From the NCBI GenBank assembly GCA_030142905.1, contig JASJOG010000136.1, positions 696,501-760,500 of the forward strand: DNA of 64,000 bases. The letters are read 5' to 3'. Positions 48,266 to 59,298 of this stretch are shown here, in pieces; position 1 is the first letter of the stretch; the number at the start of each line of letters is the position of its first letter. The notes beneath the pieces are model-generated. The model ran no database searches. It had not been told where the DNA came from and saw only the letters and a program-made list of their open reading frames with translations. The position numbers and the translations under genes are program-made. Source of the DNA: Heliopora coerulea. Its lineage: Eukaryota; Cnidaria; Anthozoa; Scleralcyonacea; Helioporidae.

Positions 48266-48525
48266 GATGTTTTGCCAAAATGCTATTGCTTTTGTCGATG
48301 CCGTTGCCATTGCTATTGCTATAACCATTTTGCCAAAGCCGATTCAAGTCATTGCAAATATCTTCTACCATCGCCACTGGAAGCAGTTGCCATCGCCACT
48401 ATCAGTTTCCCACTGGCAATTTCCCGTTGATATTGTTATATTTTCCCGATTACCATCACCCTTTCCATTGCGTTGTCACAATCGCTGTCACTGTCACTAG
48501 CACTGCCATTATCACTTTATTTGTT
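48266..48525 (+). repeat. Cryptically simple GCCATTG/CATTGC-rich region upstream of copy B
   Basis: Repeated GCCATTGC, GCTATTGC and GTCACTGTCACTAGCACTG words resemble the low-complexity tract upstream of copy A (42,081-43,380). The shared position before both genes suggests that the tract was part of the tandem duplication. Confidence 0.6.
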
Positions 48526-48593
48526 GTTGTTGCTTTTATTGTAATAATTATTGTTACTAAGTCGTGAACGGATTGTTTTTCTAGGCTTATCGA

Positions 48594-49991
48594 ATGAATC
48601 CCAAACACATGATAACGAAATTTCGTCGGATGTTTCTCTTTTCTATCACCTTCACTCTTACTTCGGTAGTCTTTTTTACAACAATTCTAAGTTCAACTTA
48701 CAATCGGAAAAGAAAGAATACTGGATGTTTTAACACAACGTATCAACCTCAATACTACGAAGCTGGATATTTGGATGAAATTAGTCAATGGAAAAAGCTG
48801 GGTCCTACAACACACATGTTTACGGCCTACCTGGACGATCGAGAGCCCTGTTCGACATTAGTCACCGTTCTTGGTTTTGGAGAAAAATCTGATCCACCTC
48901 TTTATGGGACCCTGGTCTTTCAAAATGGTGCCACAATAAAATTGAAAACAAGTGATGAAAGAGCGGTGTTAAATCCTTATGGGACATACAGTAACGATAG
49001 ATTGGGACCTTATGCCTTCTCATGGACATTACCATCGGAAGCTCGTGTTCCAGCCGAGTTGAACGCTATCATGGTTCACCAAGATAGTGGAGACAAAGCC
49101 AGTCATTCAGAGGCTGAAATTCCCATAAAATTTCCAATTTACTCAAAGAAAAACTTTGGTGTTTGTGTTAATTCCCCATTGTTCGGCCCTGTTAAACCGA
49201 CAAGCGTTCTTGAAAGCATCGAAGTGAACAGAATTCTTGGAGCGGAATGGTTTACAATTTACGTTTATAACGTTGGTAAAGATATCTTAAGGTTACTACA
49301 GGAGTATGTCACGGAGAGCATAGCTGAGGTCGTCCGACTATGGGGAACAGGCATACCAAGCTCGGTACATTACCATGGTCAAACATTAAGTATCAACGAG
49401 TGCGCCTACAGAAATATGTTCAGAGTTAAATACCTGGTATACATAGATTTGGACGAGTTTATAGTTCCCAGAAGATCACTAAACTGGTTATCCATGATGG
49501 ACGATTTAGAAAAAAGCGATTATGCGACATATGTTTTTCAACATGTTTTCTTTCTAAATAAAAACGATGACAAAAACATAACCAACCAGAAGACGATCGA
49601 TTTCTCATGCAATGGGTCGCGTGGCAATATGGATTGGCCAAAGTTCTTGTCCCATATTTATCGATCTCCAAAGGTTTATCCCAGCCGTGTAAAGTCAAAA
49701 TACATTACGAAGCCACTATATACAAATCGAGTTGGTGTACACGAAGTATTTGAACATTGGAGTGAGTTCTTGGACTCCTACGTAGTTTCCGAGGAGACAG
49801 CTCTTCTCCATCATTATCGCTTGTTTGAAAAGGACAGTACTATTGCATCACTTCAAAGCGAATTACTTGAGGGAAATCTCTTAACGGACAATAGGAGTCT
49901 AATATTCCAGCGAGAGATCGTATCCGTACTTAAGAAAAGACTGTGTAAAAGTTTACACATTTTTGATAAGATGAAGCAGATAAAGATTTAG
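48594..49991 (+). CDS. Glycosyltransferase family 92 (DUF23) type II membrane protein, copy B
   Basis: A single-exon gene of 465 codons with the same architecture as copy A: basic tail, membrane anchor at about residues 13-33, lumenal stem, and a GT92 domain with YIDLDEFIVP (D285-L-D287-E) and a C-terminal HEVF/LLHHYR region. It is a tandem paralogue of copy A. Residues 1-79 and the C-terminal third have diverged clearly, but DNA corresponding to A residues 78-155 is nearly identical. A strong acceptor-like TTTTTCTAG ends at 48,583, just before the start codon, so the mRNA may carry an upstream non-coding exon. Conserved metal-site residues and an intact frame suggest both copies are functional. 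The specific sugar transferred is unknown. Confidence 0.93.
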   Translation: MNPKHMITKFRRMFLFSITFTLTSVVFFTTILSSTYNRKRKNTGCFNTTYQPQYYEAGYLDEISQWKKLGPTTHMFTAYLDDREPCSTLVTVLGFGEKSDPPLYGTLVFQNGATIKLKTSDERAVLNPYGTYSNDRLGPYAFSWTLPSEARVPAELNAIMVHQDSGDKASHSEAEIPIKFPIYSKKNFGVCVNSPLFGPVKPTSVLESIEVNRILGAEWFTIYVYNVGKDILRLLQEYVTESIAEVVRLWGTGIPSSVHYHGQTLSINECAYRNMFRVKYLVYIDLDEFIVPRRSLNWLSMMDDLEKSDYATYVFQHVFFLNKNDDKNITNQKTIDFSCNGSRGNMDWPKFLSHIYRSPKVYPSRVKSKYITKPLYTNRVGVHEVFEHWSEFLDSYVVSEETALLHHYRLFEKDSTIASLQSELLEGNLLTDNRSLIFQREIVSVLKKRLCKSLHIFDKMKQIKI

Positions 49992-50079
49992 CATTGTATA
50001 TATTCACCGTTTTGTAAAATAATCATTTCTACACGGCTCTGTGAAAAACACATTTAGTTCATAAGGTCTACCGTAGATA

Positions 50080-50103
50080 AATAAATTCAAATCGATCAAT
50101 AAA
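50080..50103 (+). terminator. Polyadenylation signals of GT92 copy B
   Basis: Two AATAAA hexamers (50,080-50,085 and 50,098-50,103), 89-107 bp after the stop codon, could serve alternatively. Confidence 0.6.
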
Positions 50104-53100
50104 GCAAAATAAAGATGTCGAAATCGAATGATTACCATCATTCATTTTTTTTCGCTTTCGAAAGATAGTTTTGAAGAAATGCCCGATTTTAGATATGTGA
50201 GAATGCCTTTTGACTAGTTTGAGGTCGTCATGCACTTTATTTACACACTAACAAAAGATGAACTACTCAAGAGCTAAAACAGATATCGAAAGACTTTCAA
50301 CGCCTTTCTTCCTTATGAAAAGCGTCGTTTCAAACCAACCAAGAAGTACATCAACTGTGCAGGTGCTATATAAGACAGAAATGCCAACACACCGGTTTAC
50401 ATAGCGCTCGCTTTAGATTAGTTCTTGGATATGCTAGTACAGCTATCAATGATGCCACCTCCGATTGGGTAAGCTGATGAAAAACCGTTAAGAAGACGCA
50501 ATGCAAGCCCAGTCTGAGAAGGGTTAACAGCAAACGATATAGTTCAGTATAATAATCGATTACTGATGATACTTTTACGAGACATTCGACAATGCGCTAC
50601 TAAAACAAACCCGGAAAAGATCTAAAATAAGCATTTCGATTGTTCGTGGTTTACCTCTGTTAACTTGGCCTAACGTGTTTTCTCGTTCTTGAGTAAACAG
50701 ATTTCCAAACAAGGTAGACGCCCAAACAGATCATGAATTCCAGGACGCACAAGTTAATGTTTTTATTTGAGAAGACGTCAAAAGTCTGAACAATTACTGA
50801 TGTTCATGCAAACTTGCAAAGGCCGTATTTTCTCCACAGTTTTTTTTTTCCCTTTTTTAATTATTATTTTATTTATTTAATAATCTTTTCACACAGTAGC
50901 TTGCACTGATATATTCAAATGTATTTCAAGACCTTAAGGGGAGTGGTTCGACCAGTGAGCCACCGTCTCATACCAGCAAGACATCAAGCCTGGTGACTAG
51001 TACATAACAATAGCTAGTCTTCAGCTTCAGGTAGACATTCCGCCTGCCAGTAAAGAATAATTAAGTTAGAGCAACAACACTTAATTTTCTAACAAAAATC
51101 GCATCAAGATGAAACTGTGGCTGCTGATTAACACCAAGACTAATAAAATGTCCTGACAGATCATGCCCCAGATCCTCTGATGTGTTTTTTTGATTTGAAC
51201 ACCACTCAAACTGAAACATGTTCCTCCCCGTCTGGCTTGAGAAACTCATGACGAAGATCACGTTTATCGCCATGCGAAAAACGGAAACTGAGTTAACCAC
51301 GTGAGTCGCTGCAGTTCCTTGTTTGTTGCGTGATGAGAATCATTTTTCCTCTACACGGACCTTTTAGCTGAGTAGAGGCACAAAATAGATAATCACCACA
51401 CGTCCAACTCAGTCTCGATACCTCTGATGTTTGTCCCCTCATATTTTCGGCTGCCGTCATCTTCCTGGAAAGCGTTCGTAAAACTTGTTCAACTTAAACA
51501 CCGGCATATACAAACCCACGCACTGTTTCTGAGATAACTCCACAGGATTTCTTGAACCAGGACGTTAAAATTGAAATCCTCATGTTTTGATGTCAAGGTG
51601 TCTTCCACCAGGGACATTGCAGTTGGAAATTTCAAGAGGAGGGGACTATAAAATCGCATGCTTACAATATGGCTGCACTCTCGACGAGCTGAGAACATCA
51701 CACACCCGGCTATACTCGTGTATATCTTTTTTCGCCTTAGTCCACTCTCGCAATAACCAGTGTATTTGGCCCACAATATTCAGTGGCCAGTCAAGTCAAG
51801 CTTATAAAAGAACAGGCTAAATCGACGGACCGAGACCAGCTTGAGGAAAATGTGCTACCAGAATAGACATCCCTTTACCGAAACATACAAACTGTCCGGC
51901 CTCATTTCTCGAAATTATCCGTTTCCTTTTCGGAATCTATCGGTTCAAATGGAAAGCATTCTAACCTACATCACCATATGCAATTTACATCATCATATGC
52001 AGCGTTTGAATTTAGTGCTGTTGCGTAACTAGAACATTTCTGGTGGAGGAGTGGGCCTTGATGAGGCCTCCGCAAATTTGAGCGGCGAATATCCGATGCT
52101 GATTTGAGATATTTAATCTCAAATACTTAAATATGTTAGCTGATGCATCTGTCACAGTGGAAATGTCTAATTAGATAGAGGTTGATCGTTTTATATTAAC
52201 ATTAATGGGGTGGCCCTTACCGTGGTAAAGGGTTTTTAGGGAGGCACGTTTTGCTTCTCAGTGTGTCACCAGGTTCACCAATCTGAATCATCGTTCAAGA
52301 AAGTGAAGGAATTGCTTAACTGTTTCTTTTTGGTGAGATACAGTGGTGGCGTGGCCCACCGACACACCGGACATTTCCCGGTGGACCCCTAGAATTTGTA
52401 GCTTGTGGGCCCTAATACTTTGTAGGCGTAAGGCCCTTATGTGGAGGGTTATGTTGGTTGCCAAAGAAGCATAACCATGACGTTCTCTGTAGAGTTATGA
52501 AATTTAAGTTCCTGTAGACCTTGCAGGGGGTCGCTTTTAATCATTTACCTTTTATTATGGACGCATGTCATAATAAAACTATTTAATGATGTCAGTTGTC
52601 TCTTCTACGTTTTTATCGTATTTTTATTGACAACAGTCTTCTCACCCCCGCCAAACACCCCTGCTAAAAGTGGGCCCTAAACACATCATTTCCCGGCCAC
52701 CGGTGAGATACGTTTGTTCTCAAGGGCCGGTAGTTCAAAGATCGACTAGTGCCAATGCTGGGTAATTACCAGTCAGTCTGTTCTTGTAGGGTCGTATATA
52801 CACCGTGGTTTACCATTCACGCGCATACCTCGCATGGTAACATATCAAATCAATTTATAGTCTTTCAAAAGAAATTTCAGCAGTTTCCTTTCACAAAGCT
52901 CATAATTCGTTCACAAAATTTCCACTGATTGAGTAAATTTTCTTTCGAACAAATGGTAACGGAGTATTTCATTGTGAGTAACCCGATAGAAAAAAATTAA
53001 ATAGACGGCGAAACAAGCGGAAGGGTAAAGGTGTTCAGTGTTTCTTCCCAGGGATTAAACTATGTTGAACGTTTCTTTGGCTTTGTTTTATTTCATCTAT

Positions 53101-54497
53101 AACAAGAATGCTTTATTCAACAATGATTATTCGACATTGATCTATCTCGAATGGAATGGTCACCCTGTGAGCCGTAACTCTTTCCCAATAATACAAGTCT
53201 TATGCCACCGGGAGAGTTAAGATTATGTATCATAAATAAACACTGAGAGAAATTTCTTGCATTGTTGTTTCATAGTACATAAGCTGCCCTCTTGCTGTCA
53301 ACCTCATTACTGTTATTCAAATTTTCAACTTCAACATACTGTCACCCAAATTTTCAACAACAGTCAAACAAACATTCAGTAGTTTGAAATAATTCCTTTT
53401 CAATTCGATGCTTGTCTTCATGCACACTCACCTAGACCATACAAGTGAGAATAATTCAAAATTACTTTTCAATTCTAAAGGATAAGTCCGAAGGACGTAC
53501 CCACCATGCAATCCAATCCATTTGTCTTTCGACATCACGGCTTCAACATACAGTAGCGCTTGCGTGGCTCAACAGCAGATCCGAGTTGCGACCACACTTG
53601 AAATCTGTATTAATACCGCCATTATTTCAAGCATTGTGTCAGTTTTCAGTAAAGTCCCGTTTTTACCAACTATGAAGTCTGATTGATGCAACCAGTATAG
53701 CAGCGATTTTCGGACCGTAAATCAGGTGAATGATTTTGACTTTACACCTCCAAATTCAGTGCAGATACGTATCACAATTTATAATCCTATTAATTCATTT
53801 ACTGGCATTATAACCAAGCATGATATATATCCGAGGTCATGGCCACTTTAAATTCCAAGTGAAAGTAATCAAAAACAACTTAGCCACAGGCTTTTAGATG
53901 GAATCAAATCTACGTCTATCTGAATTGAGCGCAGCCCGACCGAGCGAGCCATGATAGATAGACTAAGTCGTAAAGGCCAAAGGGTTTGGCCTTCCAAAGG
54001 AAGTGGGACATTAACTCCATGTGAAAGAATCAATATTAATTGAATCAATTTTCAAGAAATCGTGCTGGCAGGAGATGTCACGCGTTACAAAACACAACAG
54101 TCCAATATGTATAAACACTCCTATTTCAACCTCCGTAATATAATTACTTTCCAGACTCCAAGGCAGATTATTCAAACAAGTCTGCAAAATGCTAAATTGT
54201 GTTGCATATTCACACGAGTTTGACACAATTGACTAGACTGCGTTTCCCACTACGTCGAGAACATTTGAAATAACTTATTGCTTGAATAGGAAAAGACTCA
54301 AGTGATTACACACCCCCCCCCCTACTCTTTATTTGGGTGAGGTTTGACGCACACCAAAGCACTTCGAATGATTTGCATTTAAATGTCGTTTCATATTACC
54401 TGTTTCAATATCCAGTAGCGAATGCGCATGTTAGTTAGCAGACAGTCAATTAATTTAGTGTTTAGACAGAATTGTTACCACAAACAGTCCAGCAGCG
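50104..54497. other. Intergenic stretch between GT92 copy B and the SLC13 gene
   Basis: No gene is supported. I noted a TATA-like GCTATATAAG at 50,367-50,376 without a matching downstream gene, an AT-rich patch at 50,836-50,885, a G/C-richer segment with CCCTTACCGTGGTAAAGGG hairpin potential near 52,214, and repeated ATTTCCCGG words at 52,372 and 52,694 that may mark an undefined transposon remnant. The 3' part should contain the SLC13 promoter, but no core element stands out. A run of 11 C lies near 54,313. Confidence 0.4.
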
Positions 54498-54605
54498 ATG
54501 GGGAAGACGTCGCTGTGCCAAAAGTTAGGCGAATGGAAAAACGCTTTGATTTTGTTCCTGACTCCAGTTCTCCTCCTACCGCTTCCTATCTTGGTGCAAG
54601 ATAAG
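54498..54605 (+). CDS. SLC13 gene exon 1 (residues 1-36)
   Basis: Starts at ATG 54,498 and ends with AAG before donor GTATGA (phase 0). It encodes a short amphipathic N-terminus and the first membrane helix ([14 protein letters not shown]), which matches the usual SLC13 N-terminus in length. The other frame, open from 54,422, is a shadow. Confidence 0.88.
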
Positions 54606-57600
54606 GTATGATATTTTTATGTATGTGATAAATCGTCACTATATGGAGTTAATTTTATTTTGACGAGGATCTGAGCGGTCACTTTCATTCTATGGTTCCC
54701 TGAACCTGACCACAGCTCGCTGATAATGGGATATATTTCTCATCAATTACAAAATTGTCCAAATCTCGTATCCCTACACTTCAGTTAATAAGGAAAATAC
54801 ACGACCTCTCGTCGAATAGTTCAACAGTTTGAGACGGCTAGATTGTATCACTGGATTGTATCATTCAACTGTCACTAGCGCTAAATTCAAATCAATCAGA
54901 GAGTTTCCTGCATTTAGGTCTAAGGCAGTAAAGAGAAAATCAATGCAAAAATCACCGATAGATTTGAAGCTTGTGGTTACCATATTTCGACTTTAACGTT
55001 TGCCAAAGTCATTTTAAAATTTTTTTGTTGGGATACGGTTGGTATGGTTTTCGACGAGTGTCGACTGTTTGAAAGCAAATATTTGATACCCAAACAAACT
55101 GCCTTTAGCACGTCAGACAGCTTGTTTTGCTACAACCAAAGAAAGCAGATTAAATATAAACACCTCCTGGACCCGTGACCAATCATATCCCAAATCCGAT
55201 CCCCTTTAATCCCCCTAAAGGTTTTTGACTTAAGCCTATTTCTTTAACACGCTAACGATTACTTTGAGAGCTCGTAACAATGGCTTGGCAAGGTAAACCT
55301 CTTACGGGACAGATAACATGTAATACTTTTAGCCGAGTTATTACCGGCTCCCGAATATCTTAGAAACTTCATCCCATTCCCCGCCTGAAACAAAATCGAA
55401 CCTCAAACCCATGTGGAAAATTCGTGGTAACCTTTATTGCTTTGATATTTTCCATTGTTCCCACGTGTCTTTCAACATTCCAGTTCTGGCTCAAACATTT
55501 TAACTTTGAGGTCAAGGACATTTAAAATACGAACTCCGGGATGTTATCAGCGCCTGTATCAATTTCTCATGTCACAGGATCTTTTTTATTTTTATTTTCA
55601 AAGTTCTTTATTTACCATGAAATTGGTGCTGGTTTAGAAAGGCCAAAATCCGGGATCTATGTATTGTGTTCAACGCTGTTCTTCCTGTGCGGATGGTAGA
55701 ATGCTTGAATTCACAATTTGACGTTTCAGCGGCCTGAGCGTCCGCCATCCGCTCACGTCATCACGCCACAACGAAGTGAAGAAAACGGAGCCGTTTTCAA
55801 TTAATGAACAGTCTCTCTAAGGATGGCATCCGCGCAGGGTGCCGAAATAGTAGTTCAAGCATTTTACTATGCGGAAGAACAGCAATAGGCAACTCAAATG
55901 TTCCACATATATATACAAAAAAATCTCACTGCTCCAGCCGGGAATCGAACCCAAGGTCTCCGAATCTACGTATTGGTGCTCTGACCTCTGAGCCACTGAA
56001 ACACGACTAGGACAGTCAGAAATTTTCAAATATACTGAATTGGCAGTCTCAGTAGCTCAGAGGTCAGAGCACCGACACGTAGATTCGGAGACCTTGGGTT
56101 CGATTCCCGGCTGGGGCAGTCAGATTTTTCGTATATATAAATATGATCGTATCAAATCCTCTCTTCATGGAGAATTTTTTAAAAATATTTTCGTGCACTA
56201 TGACTATAATAATAATGTTAGAGAAAGTCAACGAGAAACTCTTCTTAGACAGGATACCGATCTTATATTCACATCAACATCGGGCCATCCGGCCCAATGT
56301 TGCATTTTTCGCAACAGGTCCCGGTGGGGTCTTAAAAATACCTAGACACTAGAGATTCTCTTCCTTCAAAAATCAACTTAACAGTTAGCGGTCGAGCGTA
56401 AATGGCATAAGGTTCTTATATATTCACACCGGACTGGCATGACTGGACAGATTCTCATGATCAACTATTAAGGATGACTTCAGGCCAATACAATTGTCGT
56501 ATGAGTTGTGCATTGTGGTGAATGTGATTAACTCCCTAGATCCTTCCGAAAGTATTGCCATATTAGTCGGCGAATCGGGAGCGGGAATTGGCCATTGAGA
56601 CTATATCACATACACCGGAATGAACAATCACATGCGACAGTCATATTGGGTTAATGGACCTTGGTGATGATGACGTTGATAATCTTCGACATCGCGCTTG
56701 TGGTAGTTTCACTGGTGTGCATAAGACCTTAAATTTACTTGCTCTTTCTTTTGATAAGGATGGTATTGTCTAGCTCATCATCCGTTCAGGAGAACGGAAC
56801 AAACATCCCTCGAAAGCTAATGAAAACTTTAATTGAAAAACTCAATGAAACATCAAATGAAAAATCTGTGTAATAATAACAGTCGTTCAACGGCTTATGG
56901 CGAAAAGTTGTACCCAAGGTTTAAAAATGGTTAGCTGTGACACCAACGAAGCAGTATTAAAAGAATTTGATGGATGTTCTTTTACACATTCATCAAACCT
57001 TGCTAGGAGCAAATTCAAACACGCTTTTTCGATTTGTGTGGAAGTTATTGTCTGGTCTCATCTGCTCATGATGACTAAACATTCCCGCGAAACTAAGATA
57101 CCTTTATTGAAAGGAAAGTCAATGTAATAATAATCGTCAATCAAAGGGTTATGGTTCAATTGCGAGCACAAGAGAAACGTCTATAGACGGCACTAAACTA
57201 ATTTTAAACTAGTAGAGGTTTATAGTTAGGAAAATTCGTAAATGGAAAAACTTGGGTGAGATGAGTTCATGTTAGACTGAGTTACGAAACGTCAAGGTTA
57301 TTGTTACTTTAACATAATTATAATGATTTGCAATCTGTCTATCTTTTATTAGATTGGGAAACAATCTTCACACTAAGTAAATATTTTCCCCCAATAATTT
57401 TATTTCCAAATTGGACTAGAAACCATACTCAGCTGACAATGTGATATTATTAATGTTACAGAAGACAGCCCGACTACAAATATCAAGAAAAAGAAAAACT
57501 CAATTTATGAGTCTGCCCACAGTTGTGCTCTGTCTTGTACGATCAAGTTAACGAAGTTGAAAGAATTTGATTTCTTTAATTGAAAGGAGTTGAAATTTCT

Positions 57601-59245
57601 CAACATCCAGATTTTAGATGCATAAACTATGAGAAAAAAAGCCGAAAGAGATATCTTTGAGAGTATATTTATGTAGGGGTGAAAGATTTAGTAAGACCCA
57701 ACCGCCAAACCTGTTATTCATGAACATATTGTTTTTACTCTTGATTTTTAATCTGACTTGTAACCTACTTCCTGATCTCGTTTAAATTGTGCCTTATTCT
57801 TAGTTATTTAGATATTTTTAAAATTCAATTTACTTTGAGAACCACTGGTTGGTCAGTCTATAGGTTCTGAGTCACTCTCATGACAAAAAGTTGATTGATG
57901 GATCGATATACATACATTATCAACGAAGAAAAAGTCGAAGAGTATTCTTTGATCAACATAAATTGACTTTTAAAAAGGGCCAATCAGATTACAAAACCAA
58001 TCGTCCGTTCCCAAGGCCTTTTATGCCAACTCGTCTTTCCCTTTTTTTATAGAAAGGCCGCTGTGCTTACGCAATTCTTGTTATGGCGGTGTACTGGGTA
58101 ACTGAAGTATGTCCATTAGCTGTAACGGCTCTCTTGCCTCTCCTGCTGTTTCCGATATTGGGGGTGGTTGGTGCCAAAGATATCAGCCCTCCTTACTTCG
58201 GCGATACCAATATTCTTTTCATGGGAGGATTGCTGGTTGCCCTCGCCGTGGAGAAATGGAACCTACACAAAAGGATCGCATTATCTGTGCTATTGGTGAT
58301 TGGTGTACAGCCAAGGAGGTAGAGTTTGTGTTAGACTTCCGCGTGACTTTGGTTTTAGAAAAAAGACCTAATCAAGGTTTTGTTCGTGATAGGCGGAAAA
58401 TATAGTTCCTACCTTTTCTTCCTGATTAACTGCTTTGTTTCTGATTCCCTTAACGCCTGCAGGTTGCTTTTTGGGTTTATGATAGTGACCGCGTTTCTAT
58501 CAATGTGGCTGAGCAACACGGCCACAACGGCCATGATGTTTCCCATTGCACAAGCCATTCTGCATGAGCTGCGGGAAGGCCAGAAAGACGTTTTGAAGAA
58601 TGGCGTTGTGAACAATGGTTCGAACACTGAAAGCCAAGTAACTTGGAAAGGAAAAGATGACAGTGTTGAAATAAAAAGTACACAGGAGGGTGACATTACA
58701 GAAGCAGATGGTGAAGTCAAGTATGTTACGTTGCTACTTTGTTCACGTTGAGGACAGTTATGTTTTTAAAGATAGTATGGGAAGGTACAGCTAGGACTGC
58801 AAATTAACTCTTTTATCCCAAAGATAGCTATTCAGAATTTTTATAGGCAGGCAGACAGACAGGCAGTTACATAGATAGACAGGCAGCCAGTTAGATACAC
58901 TAAGAGAAAAACTGACAGACAGAAAGATAGACAGACAGACAGAAAGATAGACAAACAGAAAGATAGACAGACAGAAAGACAGACAGAAAGATAGACAAAC
59001 AGAAAGATAGACAAACAGAAAGATAGACAAACAGAAAGACAGGCAGATACAAAGTCAGACTAACTGACTGACAGACTGAAGGATAGATTGAGAGAAAGAT
59101 AGACAGACTGACAGACAGATACTGTCAGCTGTCGCTACTCGGAGTTTCACGCGTCCACGAGATCATCAGGCAATTGCTCAACTCTTTAAGTATCGAACAC
59201 TCTATATCCTTCAGCCAATAGCTTGTTTCCAGTTTTGGTAAGATT

Positions 59246-59298
<53 letters not shown>

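Larger units (their letters stand above)
54606..58052 (+). other. SLC13 intron 1 (3.4 kb)
   Basis: Donor GTATGA, acceptor TTTTTTTATAG. It holds two head-to-head tRNA-shaped repeats (separate entries). Otherwise there are no exons, only short open frames, one of which (56,143-56,352) reads through repeat-adjacent sequence. Near-duplicate GTGTAATAATAAC/ATGTAATAATAATC words occur at 56,868 and 57,123. Confidence 0.8.

Noticed and set aside
50367..50376. TATA-like GCTATATAAG on the plus strand
   Set aside because: No gene, LTR ends or poly(A) signal in a sensible position downstream; left as an unexplained motif.
52020..52745. G/C-richer segment with repeated ATTTCCCGG words and a CCCTTACC...GTAAAGGG hairpin
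   Set aside because: Looks like a transposon remnant, but I could not find matching termini or a target duplication.
55804..56345. Protein frames rich in VAQRSEH / SIPGW words
   Set aside because: These are translations of the tRNA-shaped repeats, a well-known artefact.
56143..56352. Frame ending in a GPGG-like motif, briefly reminiscent of a P-loop
   Set aside because: No GKT/GKS follows, the rest shows no helicase resemblance, and it lies in intron 1 beside a repeat.
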